Shown in pieces: positions 20,219 to 30,173 of a DNA stretch of 64,000 bases. This DNA is from Symbiodinium natans (taxonomy: Eukaryota; Sar; Dinophyceae; Suessiales; Symbiodiniaceae): the NCBI GenBank assembly GCA_905221605.1, contig CAJNDS010002157.1:792001-856000 (forward strand), in the 5' to 3' direction. The position numbers and the translations under genes are program-made. The number at the start of each line of letters is the position of its first letter. Position 1 is the stretch's first letter. Under the pieces are notes generated by a model. That model had not been told where the DNA came from and did not search any database. It saw only the letters and a program-made list of their open reading frames with translations.

Positions 20219-20322
20219 TAAGTGCTTCGCGCCTGGAGCCCTCTCAGACTTAGCAGGCCCTGGGTTGCAGCCGAGTGGCTTGTGCACATACCTGTCATGG
20301 CTGGGAGTTTTTGCGGGCTCAT
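20219..20322 (-). CDS. 5' end of an unrecognised gene, two short exons
   Basis: Exon 1, 20322-20292, is MSPQKLPAMT before a perfect GTATGTG donor. A 32-nt intron ends in caacccag. Exon 2, 20259-20219, reads PAKSERAPGAKHL in phase. The ATG lies at a divergent tract flip. Downstream exons not located. Confidence 0.5.
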
Positions 20323-20446
20323 AGGGTTTAGGGTTTAGGGCTTAGGGTTTAGGATTTAGGGTTTAGGGTTTAGGGCCCTCGTAGGCACTGAGGATGTTTG
20401 AGGGGGTTAGAGGGTTTAGGGTTTAGGGTTTAGGCTGGGCTATCAG

Positions 20447-20592
20447 GGGGTTGTGTGGGGTCGATGGCACGGCTTCGCAACCGCAAGCTCTGGGATTTAA
20501 GAAGACCTGTGCAGGCATACACAAGAGGGCCTCGACATGAAACCCCGCTCACACCATACGAGCAACTAGAAACCTACACACCAAGACCATGA
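20447..20592 (+). CDS. terminal exon of an unrecognised gene
   Basis: After a gctatcag acceptor the frame includes an ATG at 20464 (MARLRNRKLWDLRRPVQAYT) and ends at TGA 20590-20592 after QLETYTPRP. The other plus frames are also partly open but shorter. It could be a stand-alone 42-codon ORF. Basic protein. Confidence 0.45.
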
Positions 20593-20913
20593 AATTCTGA
20601 ACCCCCCCCACCAAAAAACAAACCTGAAACCCCCAAAACCAAAAACAAACTAAAAAACACTAAAACACACCTAGAAAATAGAAAACCCTAAAAAACGCTA
20701 AGAATCCTGGAAACCCTCAACAACCCTAAAGAACCCTACTGTAAAGCCAATGAAGCACACAGGCCCTAAACACCCCAGTGAGCACCCAAGACTCTCGACA
20801 TCCGCTTCCCACACCCCATATCGACACCCGAAACTCCGTAGGTCTTGTAGCCCAGGGTTTAGGGGCTTGGGCCCTCCCCTAAACCCTAAACCCTAATCCC
20901 TAAAACCTAAACC

Positions 20914-21039
20914 CTGAGCCGTTTGTGGCCAGCCTCCATTCGGATTCCTCCCGTACTTGCACATCCTGTTGCCAGTCGTGCCAGTCGGTGTCGCCCTGGC
21001 CCATGGGATATTCGACGATCACCTTGGCAAGGAGCCCTC
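20914..21039 (-). CDS. exon of an unrecognised gene
   Basis: Acceptor tgttctctag. The frame reads GLLAKVIVEYPMGQGDTDWH, then DWQQDVQVREESEWRLATNG and S, ending at a heptamer tract in TTTAGGG sense. Strong GC3 and Trp content make this one of the clearest exons in the window. Confidence 0.6.
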
Positions 21040-21686
21040 CTAGAGAACATTGTGATTCAGGGTTTAGGGCTTAGGGTTTAGGATTTAGGGTTTAGGATGT
21101 ATAGGGTTTAGGGTTTAGGGGTTGTGGTAGGAGCCTATTTCAATCAGAACTAGCATGTTGAGAATTGTCTATTGCGCGTGCGCAACAAGTAGCAGACAGC
21201 TACGAAGATTAGAATATCAATATCAAGTAGTAGGAACACAAAAAAAAGCGGAATGATAAAGCCAAATAAATGACTGGGGGATGGCTATTTACACGGGCCT
21301 GCGAAAACTTGGCCTTACAACCGAAACCCGAAACCCCAAACCTGCACGATTTGGGGCTCTCTCGGGAGTTGGAGCCCTACGAAGCCTAAAACCTGAGCTG
21401 GACATCTGAGCCCTACATCCCCAAGCCCTAAACCCGAAACCCTATGTACAAACCTGCACCGCAGTGATCACGAAACCCCCAAACCGGAACATGGAATCCC
21501 AAGACCCTGTTAACCCTAAAACCAAATCACCCGCAGAAAAAAAAAAACAAGGAACCACATTTGAGTCGAAGGGCAAGATCGGAGACCCTCCCCCAAACCT
21601 ACAACACGGCCCATAACTTGACCCTAAACCCTAAACCCTAAACCCTAAACCCCAAACCCTAAACCCTAAACCCTAAACCCTAAACC

Positions 21687-21763
21687 CAATGAAGCCATCC
21701 AAGGCACGCAGGGTGGCCCTGCCTCAGACTTCACCTCGTGCCACTCCTTCTTCCGGGTTCTCG
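21687..21763 (-). CDS. exon of an unrecognised gene
   Basis: Reads RTRKKEWHEVKSEAGPPCVP then WMASL after an acttcaag acceptor and runs straight into a TTTAGGG-sense tract. Confidence 0.5.
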
Positions 21764-22010
21764 CTTGAAGTTCTATTTGGCTTCGGCTTGACTCGAAAAG
21801 GTTCTTAGGGTTCACGGAGCCTTTGGTGGCTTAGAGCTCAGGGTCAAAAACTCGAAATAAGGTCAGGAGTCGAAGAGCCCCTAAGCTTCCCAAACTTCGA
21901 AAAAAGGCCAAAACCCCAAGCGTCCGAGACTTCCTAAGCCCTAAAACGCCTGAGCCCTAAACCCTCAACCTTAAACTTCCTGAAAAAACCCTGAACTTCC
22001 TGTAGTTTAG

Positions 22011-22074
22011 GCGCCTCTTCGGCTCGCAAGGTGTGGAGGAGGAGGCAGGGGAGCCCCTCACATGCGGGGTCCAG
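22011..22074 (+). CDS. exon of an unrecognised gene
   Basis: After ctgtagtttag the frame reads RLFGSQGVEEEAGEPLTCGV then Q, ending CAG/GGTTTAGG. Plus-oriented tracts flank it. Confidence 0.45.
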
Positions 22075-22405
22075 GGTTTAGGGTTTGGGCTTTGCAGGGT
22101 TTAGGGCTTTGTTCGCAACGCCCAAAACCCTAAACCCGGAACCCCAAGCTGCAAAGCTACACCCCCCCCCCCTCCCTTCGCCCAGGCCCAAGACACTAAA
22201 CCCTAAACCCTAAACCCTAAACCCTAAACCCTAAAAGACGACTAAACCCGCAAACCCTAAACCCCAGAATGTTTCTAGGCCAGCATGCTTAGGGAGTAGG
22301 GTCTAAAGACCCTAGAATCCCCTTTGACCCTTAAACCCTGAACCCTAAATCCTCAACCCCAAACCCTAAACCCCAAACCCTAGAGGTTTGGAACCTTAAG
22401 GTTTC

Positions 22406-22469
22406 TCACTTCGGATTCCACTCCTTGACCAGCTTCAGGAACTCCATCTCACTCTGGCGCAGCTTGTTC
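22406..22469 (-). CDS. terminal exon of an unrecognised gene
   Basis: After a gcaagtcag acceptor: NKLRQSEMEFLKLVKEWNPK, then TGA at 22408-22406. A strongly helical, charged C-terminus. Upstream exons are not certain; GKSLSYTVLVQLCSP near 22780 is a candidate. Confidence 0.55.
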
Positions 22470-22507
22470 CTGACTTGCTATCCCAGTGACCATGTTACAA
22501 TAAAACC

Positions 22508-22612
22508 CAGAGGGTCCATCTCCAGTTCTATTCTGGAATTAGGTACCCCAAAATCCTACTTAGCATGGTTTTGGGGTACCCAATTCCATAACAGTACTAG
22601 AAATGGACCCTC
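22508..22612. mobile_element. palindromic MITE-like element
   Basis: agggtccatctccagttct at the left mirrors agaaatggaccct at the right, with inner arms aattaggtaccccaaaa and ttttggggtacccaatt. About 105 bp. Confidence 0.6.
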
Positions 22613-22955
22613 CGGGAAATGTACATCCCTTTCTTTTGCTCTTGTTTTTTTTTTTTTTTTGGGGGGGGGGGGGGGGGTTGTTGCTTTAAGAGGGAACCCC
22701 CGAACCCAAAAAAACAGGGTTTAGGGTTTAGGGTTCAGGGTACCACGGGGCTACAAAGCTGAACCAAAACGGTGTAGCTTAGGCTTTTTCCCTGAAGTGC
22801 AGTGGAGTTGGCAAGCCTTCCCCCAGGCCCTAAACCCTGAAACCCTTTTAGGTTCTGGCTTGTTTTTTTTCTAGGGCTTTGGCGCAGGGAGTTGAGTGGC
22901 TTCGGGCCATTGTGATGCTTTGGAGTCTAGGGTTTAGGGGGCTAAGAGGTTTAGG

Positions 22956-23109
22956 TTGGGATGTTCCCCCTCATGCTAACTGTCCTCAATAGGGATTACA
23001 ATAGGGGGGTACTATAATCCCTTTTATAATCCCTATTAAGGACTGTTAGTTTCATAGGGGGTACTATAATCCCTATTAAGGACGGTTAGTATAAGGGGGA
23101 ACATCCCAA
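22956..23109. mobile_element. family B MITE, copy at 23 kb, with internal duplication
   Basis: Ends TTGGGATGTTCCCCC and GGGGGAACATCCCAA. The interior gtactataatccctattaaggac occurs twice, so this copy is longer (about 154 bp) than its relatives. Confidence 0.75.
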
Positions 23110-23144
23110 AGTTAAGGGGTTTGGGGTTCAGGGTGGCTCTTTAG

Positions 23145-23279
23145 GAATCGGTCGGAGATGCGACCGTTGGATCAACTTTGGGCGTCTGGACATGTGCTAG
23201 CTGTCCGACTGTGGGGGTTTCGGGCTGTGAGTCTGGGGGTCTATCCGACACCCGAAGCCCTACACCCCAGAAATCTTGA
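23145..23279 (+). CDS. terminal exon of an unrecognised gene
   Basis: 44 codons then TGA (ESVGDATVGSTLGVWTCASC and on to TRSPTPQKS) after a tggctctttag acceptor. It ends just before a flip to CCCTAAA tracts. Confidence 0.5.
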   Translation, partial: ESVGDATVGSTLGVWTCASCPTVGVSGCESGGLSDTRSPTPQKS

Positions 23280-23404
23280 TGTACCCTAAACCCTAAGCCC
23301 TAAAGCCTGAACCCTAAACCCTAAACCCTAAACCTTGAACCGCAAAACCCTGAGCCCTAAACCCTAAACCCTAAACCCTGAACCCTGAACCCTGAACCCT
23401 ACAC

Positions 23405-23509
23405 CTCAAACCACAATTGCGGACACCGCTGCTCAAGCCGCATTTTGTGGGGGTGGTCGGCCACGTCGTCATCCCGCTCCATTAGGTGCGGCCTCGGCCA
23501 CGAAGGAGG
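23405..23509 (-). CDS. exon of an unrecognised gene
   Basis: Frame PPSWPRPHLMERDDDVADHP, then HKMRLEQRCPQLWFE, ending at a GAG/GTGTAGGG donor. CCCTAAA on the plus strand lies downstream in the sense direction. The plus strand also has a short open frame (PHFVGVVGHVVIPLH), judged less likely. Confidence 0.5.
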
Positions 23510-23580
23510 CTCAGGGTGCAGGGGGTTTAGGGTCTAGGGTTTAGGGTTTAGGGTTTAGGGTTTAGGGTTTAGGGTTTAGG

Positions 23581-23649
23581 GCGTTTGAAGATGGATGGGT
23601 CTTGGGAAACTGCCTGCAGCACCGAGCCACCTCTGGCAGGAAAATCTAG
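23581..23649 (+). CDS. terminal exon of an unrecognised gene
   Basis: 22 codons (AFEDGWVLGNCLQHRATSGR, KI) and TAG, beginning directly at the end of a TTTAGGG tract and ending before a flip to CCCTAAA. Confidence 0.5.
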   Translation, partial: AFEDGWVLGNCLQHRATSGRKI

Positions 23650-23977
23650 ATAACCCTATAAACCCCTACCCTTAAGCCCTGAACCCCAAACCCTCAACCC
23701 TCGTTTAAAAGCCTAGGCCCTAAACCCTTTTTTTTCAGAGCCCGAAAACCCCATGTGTTAATTAAGCTCCAAACCCTAAACCCTAAACCTTACACCCTAA
23801 ACCCTAAACCCTAAACCCTGAACCCTGAACCCTGAACCCTGAACCCTAAACCCTAAACCCTAAACCCTAAACCCTAAACCCTAAACCCTAAACCCTAAAC
23901 CCTAAACCCTAAACCCTAAACCCTAAACCCTAGCCCAACAAAAACAAAGTAACCAGAGCCAAAGTGGCAGGTTTAAG

Positions 23978-24340
23978 CTGACGTCGCCATCGTCCTCATC
24001 GGGCCCGAGGAGGAGTTCTTCGTGATCCCGGGCGCGAACCTACCGAGTTGGGGTTTAGGGTTTAGGGTTTAGGGCTTAGGGTTCAGGGTTAAGGGTTAAG
24101 GGTTTAGGGTTCAGGGTTTAGGGTTTGGGGCGTGGGGTTTGCTGTAATATGGCGCAGAAGCTGTGAAGGTTGGGATGCGCACTAGGCTCAAAATCTTCGT
24201 GACATGCACCCAATCAGCCATGGCCCGATTGTGGAGCGCCGTCCCACCCCAGGGTTGAGGGTCCAGGGTTTAGGGTTTAGGGTTTAGGGTTTAGGGTTTA
24301 GGGTTTAGGGTTTAGGGTTCAGGCGGCAAAACCACCATAA
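23978..24340 (+). CDS. 3' end of an unrecognised split gene, three exons
   Basis: Exons 23978-24050 (DVAIVLIGPEEEFFVIPGAN, LPS), 24186-24252 (LKIFVTCTQSAMARLWSAVP, PQ) and 24323-24340 (AAKPP, TAA). Phases 2 and 0 fit, the junction codon giving Trp. Intron 2 is almost pure TTTAGGG. The first exon, with its hydrophobic strand and GPEEE, is very convincing by codon bias. Family not recognised. Confidence 0.6.
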
Positions 24341-24757
24341 CCTGTTGCTTTTAGGGTTTAAGTTTAACTCTAAACTCGATGGTTTGCAGGGCTTTCCTGA
24401 CCTCAGAATGTAAATTAAGATTCGTTAACCGCTATGGTTTCAAGGTTAACCGCTATGGTTTCAGGGTTCCAGGGGCAGGGGGGTTTAGCGGGTTTACAGT
24501 CCAGGGTGGCCCTAATTAAACCCTAAAACCTACAAACTCTTACGCCCCAAGAAACGGACGACGAGAGACTCACATCGTCTCCTGTTCTCTGCACCCTGAG
24601 CCGTCAACCGCTCAACTCCAAAAATGTCGTCAAAGGTTGAGGTCTTAGGGTTCGGGCAGAGCCCCTAAACCCTAAACACTAAACCACCCCTAAACCCTGG
24701 CCCTAGCCCTAAACCCTAGCCCGAATTAAACCCCAAACCCTAAAATCCTATGTTCAG

Positions 24758-24877
24758 GTGGCCTCCAAGCAGGTCTTCAAGTTCTTGGAGCACGCCCTGA
24801 CGCAGTTGAAGCGTAGTTTGGCTCTGCAGAAGGGCAGATTGGGGCATGGAGCGGGCTTAGGCTGTCCTAAACGCTAA
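24758..24877 (+). CDS. exon, helical basic protein
   Basis: After tcctatgttcag the frame reads VASKQVFKFLEHALTQLKRS and on to a TAA at 24875-24877. GC3 is very high in the first two thirds. The opposite strand is open too (SQTTLQLRQGVLQELEDLLG), but with poorer codon bias. It may splice on to 24907-24937 instead of stopping. Confidence 0.5.
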   Translation: MASKQVFKFLEHALTQLKRSLALQKGRLGHGAGLGCPKR

Positions 24878-24906
24878 ACCCTTAACCCTAAACTCCGTAT
24901 TTCAAG

Positions 24907-25113
24907 GCCTGCGTGAGGGTCGTAGTGCTTCGAGAAGGTTTAGGCTTCTTGGGGGGTAGGGTTAGGGTTTAGGGTTTGGGGTTTGCGGTTTAGGGTGTAG
25001 GGTTTAGGGTTTAGGCTTCGCGGTTTAGCGTTTAGAAGACTGCAGCTAGGCCCTTACGCCGGGCGAAGCTTCATGGCCAACCCCCTGGTGGCCTACTTAT
25101 ATGGGTTGGCCAT
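24907..25113 (+). CDS. two further plus-strand exons
   Basis: 24907-24937 reads ACVRVVVLRE between gtatttcaag and a GAAG/GTTTAGG donor. 25046-25113 reads LGPYAGRSFMANPLVAYLYG, LAM after agaagactgcag. The second looks like part of a membrane-embedded region. The phases of the two do not agree directly, so an exon may be missing. Confidence 0.5.
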
Positions 25114-25639
25114 GAACCCTAAAAACGCCCCTAAACCCTAAACCCTAACCCCAAACCACAGACCCTAAACCTAAACCCTAAACCCTAAACCCTAAACCCT
25201 AAAAACTCCCCAAGCTGTGCATCCCAAGTCCCTCAGTCCTGCTCCGCGCCAGGTGAAAGCCCAACCTTGGTGGGGTTGGGGGGGTGGGGAGGGTTTAGGG
25301 TTTAGGGCTAGGGTTTCGGGTTTCGGGTTTCCGGTTTAGGTTGAGGGTTTAGGGTTCCTAGACCTCAGCGGGGTCTGGGATGAGGGTTTCGGGCTTCAAG
25401 CTTGGAGTTTTCGGGTTTGGGGGTTTCGAGGTGTAGGGCTTCGGGATCAGGAATTTGGGTTCGGCTGAAGGTTTTGGGCCATGAGGCATAGATTTTGTTT
25501 AGGGTTTAGGGTTTAGGGCTCAGGGTTTAGGGTTTAGGGCTTGGGATCAGGGACTTGGGGTTTAGTGTTGAAGGGCTTAGGGTTCGGGTTTTCGGCGATA
25601 AGGCGATAAGGCTCAGGCGCATTTTATATCGGTGTTTAG

Positions 25640-25847
25640 GAGCCTAACGCAAGTCGAATACATCGCAACTGGGAGCCTCTTGGCTGGCTGGGACGCACTT
25701 GACCTATCAGTTTTAGGGTTTAGGGTTTAAAGTTTAGGGTTTAGGGTTGAGGGTCTCACAGACGCGTTAAAGGCGCGCACCGGAACCCTGACCCCCAAAC
25801 ACCAAATCTCGGTAGGCCCAACCAAATTCGCAGACCCACGCCCGTAG
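25640..25847 (+). CDS. 3' end of an unrecognised split gene
   Basis: 25640-25709 reads SLTQVEYIATGSLLAGWDAL, DLS. The terminal exon 25762-25847 reads ALKARTGTLTPKHQISVGPT, KFADPRP, TAG. TTTAGGG tract between. The phase at the junction needs a codon not resolved here. The stop is 3 bp from the stop of a convergent minus-strand gene. Confidence 0.45.
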
Positions 25848-25849
25848 TG

Positions 25850-26286
25850 TCAGACCTCATACATCTTCAAACCCAGAGAAATCCCAAGATGCCTTGCCAA
25901 AAAGTAGATGCTTGACATTCCTAGAAAGCAAAACCCTTAACCCTAAACCGCAAGTATGTAACAGGGGTGCCAAAGTCTCTTCTGACCTCCCACTACACCC
26001 CCCGCTATGCCACCACAAAAGCACGACCCTTGCAAGCCTGGCAACATAAGGCCAAATTAAACAGGTTAGCGCTTCTAGGCAGTACAAGGCACACGACTTA
26101 GGGGTTATGGCTGAACCTTGAACACTAAACCCTAAACCCTGAACCCTAAACCCTAAGCCCTAAACCCTAAACCCTAAACCCTGAACCCAAAAAAACCCTG
26201 GGTTTCAGGCTGAGTCCCGGGCCTCACGGAGCCTTCGTCCGTGCCCTGGACCTGAGCTGGCGGCTCCCCCAGCAGGAGTGTTTGGG
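25850..26286 (-). CDS. 3' end of an unrecognised split gene, three exons
   Basis: Exons 26286-26198 (QTLLLGEPPAQVQGTDEGSV, then RPGTQPETQ), 26037-25949 (LARVVLLWWHSGGCSGRSEE, TLAPLLHTC) and 25920-25850 (MSSIYFLARHLGISLGLKMY, EV, TGA). The last intron (25948-25921) is only 28 nt, GT to AG, and heptamer-derived. Tail-to-tail with the plus gene ending at 25847. The join of exons 1 and 2 is uncertain. Confidence 0.45.
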
Positions 26287-26466
26287 CTTCGGCGTTTCGA
26301 ATTTCGGGACGACAGCTTGCCAATCAGAGTGATGAGTAGGGAACCTGTCCCCTTAAATACCTGGGTTTTTTGGGAGGGCTTAGAGTTTATGGTTGAGGGT
26401 GAGCGTTTAGGGCATCCTGGAATAGCTAGACTCTGCAAGGCCGCGGGCTTTTGTGTTGGTTTTCAG

Positions 26467-26825
26467 CTGCCATGGCGCGGACTACAGTTCGCAAACATGC
26501 AGGGTTTGGGGTGGCAGGTACACCCCTTCATCCTAGGCTTAGGGTTTAGGGTTTCGGGTTTATGGGCCTCGGGCAACCTCCAAACACACAGAACCCCTAA
26601 CTCCAGGCCTGCTGGAACCCATGGCTTGGAGAGAGTATATGAGCCTAAACCCTAAACCCTAAACCCTAAGGACCCAGGCTTCAGTCAGAGACGGCATGGG
26701 GAGGAAAAAAGCGGAAGAAGGTTCGGGACCACATTCGGGGACCACGTAACTTCGATAAGGACGAACACACGGATGTACCAGTCAGAGACGGTATCGGAAA
26801 GCATATGTTAGGGTTGGGGGCTTAG
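26467..26825 (+). CDS. two plus-strand exons
   Basis: 26467-26502 reads LPWRGLQFANMQ after gttggttttcag. 26685-26825 reads SETAWGGKKRKKVRDHIRGP, RNFDKDEHTDVPVRDGIGKH, ML and may stop at TAG 26823-26825 or splice. The second is Lys/Arg-rich. A direct repeat cagtcagagacgg lies at both its start and its end. Confidence 0.45.
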
Positions 26826-27059
26826 GATTTAGGACTTCAGTGCGGCTGTAGGGTTTTGGAGGTTCGGGCTGTAGGGGTTTGTCTGCTGATTCAGGGCCTT
26901 GGCGACTTCGAGTTTCAGGGAACTTAGGAAAACCAGTGGGCTTGTTCTGGGAGAGTGTATATGCACAAACACACAAATGATTTTTGTATTTGTTCATATC
27001 TTTACTGTTGTTAGAAAGATTTTCTTTCGTATTAGTGATGTTCGTTTCTTGTGTTACAG

Positions 27060-27133
27060 GGTTTGGGGTGCAGGGTATGCCACGACAAAAGGGGGCCTCG
27101 GTTGCCACCCTGCACCACAATGAACTCTACTAA
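27060..27133 (+). CDS. terminal exon of an unrecognised gene
   Basis: The acceptor cgtttcttgtgttacag is the best polypyrimidine acceptor in the area. The frame reads FGVQGMPRQKGASVATLHHN, ELY, TAA. An exon before it may be 26893-26956 (PWRLRVSGNLGKPVGLFWES before GTATATG). Confidence 0.45.
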
Positions 27134-27436
27134 GCTTGCCACTCACCAGCTCCCATCGACACCCCGGCAATCCGAACAAAACAAATACGCCAAGCCACAA
27201 ACAAGACCCAGCCCCAACCAACCCACACGTGCCCCGGACTCCCTGTGCACCCACAACCCTGAAACCTAAATCTCTAAACTTGAACCCATACATCATATAA
27301 ACAAACCCGGAAGACCTGCGACGTACCACCCAATAAGCCTCAAACCTCAAACGTTCGACAAACCTATAAACTCAAACCCCGAACCCTGTCAACCCCAAAC
27401 CCAAAACCCTAAACCCTATATACTAAACCCTAAACC

Positions 27437-27497
27437 CAGGAACAGCCCAAGGGGCCAAGAAGGACAACGCATCGGCAAAGCCGCGAGTGGTAGGCCT
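27437..27497 (-). CDS. exon of an unrecognised gene
   Basis: RPTTRGFADALSFLAPWAVP after a cttgacag acceptor, ending at GG/GTTTAGG. The plus strand is open as well; the minus strand fits tract orientation. Confidence 0.45.
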
Positions 27498-27705
27498 CTG
27501 TCAAGGGTCTTGAGTCTTGAGGGTTAGGCTGATTTAGGGTTTAGGGTTGATAGGGTTTAGGGTTTAGGGGTTAGGGTTTAGGGTTAAGGGTTTAGGGTTT
27601 ATCGTCTAAAGTGTAGGGTGGGGGCGGGGGGGTTGTTAGGGTTGAGGTGCTTGGGGCTTTTCAGCCTTAAACCGAAACCGAAGCTCTGAAACATGCCCAC
27701 TAACC

Positions 27706-27796
27706 AGGATGGGCTACTAGGCCTTAAGATCCCCATAATGAACCCTATTAAGGGCCTTTCAAGGGATTAAATAGGGTATAATGGCCCATCCTGGAA
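27706..27796. mobile_element. short inverted-repeat element
   Basis: CCAGGATGGGC at the left and GCCCATCCTGG at the right, with imperfectly mirrored interior, about 91 bp. Confidence 0.6.
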
Positions 27797-27852
27797 AGCC
27801 ACTGACCCGAAGCACCAAGACCAAGAGACCCGAGACAGGAGACGAAACACCC

Positions 27853-27965
27853 CAAACCCTAAACCCTAAACCCTAAACCCTAAACCCTAAACCCTAAACC
27901 CTAAACCCTAAACCCTAAACCCTAAACCCTAAACCCTAAACCCTGAACCCTGAACCCTAAGCCCT
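27853..27965. repeat. CCCTAAA array
   Basis: About 15 units, the last few changed to CCCTGAA and CCCTAAG. Confidence 0.9.
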
Positions 27966-28270
27966 AAGCATTACGTAAAGCTCCCAAAATGAACCGAACG
28001 CCGAAGGACCTTACCACGAGCAGTTTCCCCAGAGGCCCAGAGACCCCCAAACCCTAAACCTCTGCTGAGTTGTCCCTATAGACCCTGAGAAAACTCACTC
28101 AAGTCGTCATTGCGTCCCACAACAAGAAGGGTTCTTCAAGGATATCCCAAAGAACCAACTACAATCGCTAGACCCTAAACCCTCAAACCTACCCACAAAC
28201 CCCAAGCCCGAACCCCTAACCCCTAACCCCTAACCCCTAAACCCTAAACCCTAAACCCTAAACCCTAAAC

Positions 28271-28357
28271 CTTCACATCCGAAACCGTTGGGCGACGGGC
28301 TCGGAGGCGGCCGTGGGCGTGCTCTTCGTCACGAGGGGCCGAGGCCTCAGAGGCACG
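28271..28357 (-). CDS. exon, strand slightly ambiguous
   Basis: 29 codons (RASEASAPRDEEHAHGRLRA, RRPTVSDVK) between gaacccag and an AAG/GTTTAGG donor. The plus strand reads ATGSEAAVGVLFVTRGRGLR with even higher GC3 but lacks an acceptor, so minus is preferred. Confidence 0.45.
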
Positions 28358-28621
28358 CTGGGTTCGGAACCCTTAACTCCTAAACCCTAAACCCCTTTCG
28401 GCCAAGGGCTTTGGGCTGTTTAAGGGTTTAGAGTTCAGTTTAGAGGCTATGTTTGGGGCTTGGGTGGCTCGTGGTTTAGCAGCAAAGTAGGCTTTGGGTG
28501 TTTGTGTTTGTGGTAAGGGATCGGGTGGCTAGGCCTCTCTCCATTTGTATATTCCACTAATATACTACGGCTCCATGCTGGGCTCGAATTGCACATGGTT
28601 TGAGCAACGCGTCCGTGACAG

Positions 28622-28729
28622 CATCTGAGCTCAGGGCATGTGCGAGTTGAAAGGGGATGGGACCCGCCGGTGACGATCGTGGCTGAAGTCCCGGCGGAGG
28701 GTCTGCACGGCCGGCGATTGACTTACTAG
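28622..28729 (+). CDS. terminal exon of an unrecognised gene
   Basis: 35 codons, HLSSGHVRVERGWDPPVTIV, AEVPAEGLHGRRLTY, then TAG. Acceptor gcgtccgtgacag. No heptamer tract within 100 bp, unusual here. Confidence 0.5.
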   Translation, partial: HLSSGHVRVERGWDPPVTIVAEVPAEGLHGRRLTY

Positions 28730-28872
28730 AATACAGTCGGCTGAGGGTCTCTCAACCCCCGAGCCCCAAATCCAAAAAGTCAAAGATTTCAAGCGACAGC
28801 TTAGACCATTTGCGCTTGACGTGTGTGCGTGTGCGGCCGTGGGTGTGCGTCGAACTCATACACTTGTTAAAG

Positions 28873-29010
28873 ATGGTGGCCACTCGAATGTTTCGAAAAG
28901 CACCCTGCACGCCGGAAACGAGTATTCTGAGCCCCCAAATGCACTTCGACCCTAAATTAAGATCTTGCCCTACACGTTTGGAACCGCTCGTTGAAAGTCC
29001 CAGACCCTAA
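28873..29010 (+). CDS. possible short ORF or terminal exon
   Basis: ATG directly after a cttgttaaag acceptor. 45 codons (MVATRMFRKAPCTPETSILS and on) to TAA in a heptamer-like stretch. No family. Could be chance. Confidence 0.3.
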   Translation: MVATRMFRKAPCTPETSILSPQMHFDPKLRSCPTRLEPLVESPRP

Positions 29011-29162
29011 AACCGCAACTCCCAAAATCCAAAATCCCCGAAGCCTTCCCCCCTCCACCCCTCCGATCTCCCCCCCCTCTCCCCGAAAAACAAAAACTAC
29101 CAAAGTGCAGCCCTAAACCCTACCCTTGTTGCAGGCCTTGTTTCCCTGCACGCCTACACTTC

Positions 29163-29262
29163 TCTCAAATGTGGTCCCTTTCGGGGTCCTTATGACAAGG
29201 CGACCCCCTCTCATTTAGAGTACCCAAAAAGGGACCATAATTTCGAGAACTGACCGTATAAG
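29163..29262. mobile_element. family D MITE-like element
   Basis: Left arm tctcaaatgtggtcccttt and right arm aaagggaccataatttcgag are imperfect inverses. Related to 60352-60453 and 60765-60866. Confidence 0.55.
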
Positions 29263-29282
29263 CTGATTTAAGCCTTTGTAAT

Positions 29283-29480
29283 TTTCAGCCTTGATCAGCC
29301 TAGACGAGCCTAGATAAGCCTAAATCAGCCTATCTCAGCCTACGTCAGCCTAAATCAACCCAGATAAGCCTATATAAGCCTCAGCCTATATCAGCCCAGA
29401 TAAGCCCAGACAAGCCTATACAAGCCTCTATAAGCCTGTACAAGCCTCAATAAGCCTATATCAGCCTCCTATATAAGCCC
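29283..29480. repeat. 11-bp minisatellite
   Basis: About 18 degenerate units of AGCCTANATNA, giving repeated agcctatataagcc-type motifs. Confidence 0.85.
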
Positions 29481-29581
29481 TACACCCTAAACCCTAAACC
29501 CTAAACCCTGGGCAACCCTGGGCAACCCTGGGCGACCCTAAACCCTAAACCCTAAACCCTAAACCCTAAACCCTAGTCCAG

Positions 29582-29700
29582 GCCTTGAACGACGCAGTGA
29601 GCCGCTGGCCGCTCGCCGATGCCGGCCGCGCGGGGTTCCGAAGGGCCGGGGTGGTGGAGGCGGGGGTGGCTCCTCGTGCTCCGTCTTTGGGGAAAGAGGC
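29582..29700 (+). CDS. exon-like segment, strand ambiguous
   Basis: Plus: ALNDAVSRWPLADAGRAGFR, RAGVVEAGVAPRAPSLG after a tagtccag acceptor. Minus: TEHEEPPPPPPPRPFGTPRG after ctttccccaaag, with CCCTAAA tracts on both sides. Composition favours plus, tract orientation favours minus. Confidence 0.35.
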
Positions 29701-29910
29701 CCCAAACCCTAAACCCTAACCCGAAACCCTGAACCCTATCAACCCTAAAAACCCTAAAAACCCTAAAAACCCTAAAAACCCTATAAACCCTATAAACCCT
29801 ATGAACCCTACAAACCCTATAAACCCTATAAACCCTATAAACCCCATAAACCCTATAAACCCTAGACCCTAAACCCTAAACCCTGGGGTTGGGGGGGTTA
29901 GGGTGCGTAG

Positions 29911-29947
29911 GGCTTCCTTTGGTGTGTCGGAGGCTTTGGTGACTCAG
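29911..29947 (+). CDS. short exon
   Basis: GFLWCVGGFGDS between gtgcgtag and a CAG/GTGAAT donor. Very short; supported mainly by the splice signals. Confidence 0.35.
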
Positions 29948-30173
29948 GTGAATCAACCGGAGCGAGCTGAGGGTGTATGTAGCTTACTTGATCAGGGTTT
30001 AGGGTTTAGGGTTTAGGGTTTAGGCTCTACCCAAACCCTGTAAGACCCCGAACTTAAACCCGCAACAGGAAAGTAGGGAGGACCGGGGGGGGGGGGTTCT
30101 GGAGCCCAAACTCCGACCCTAAACCCTAAACCCTACACCTTGAATCCTAAACGCACACTACCGATGTCCACAG

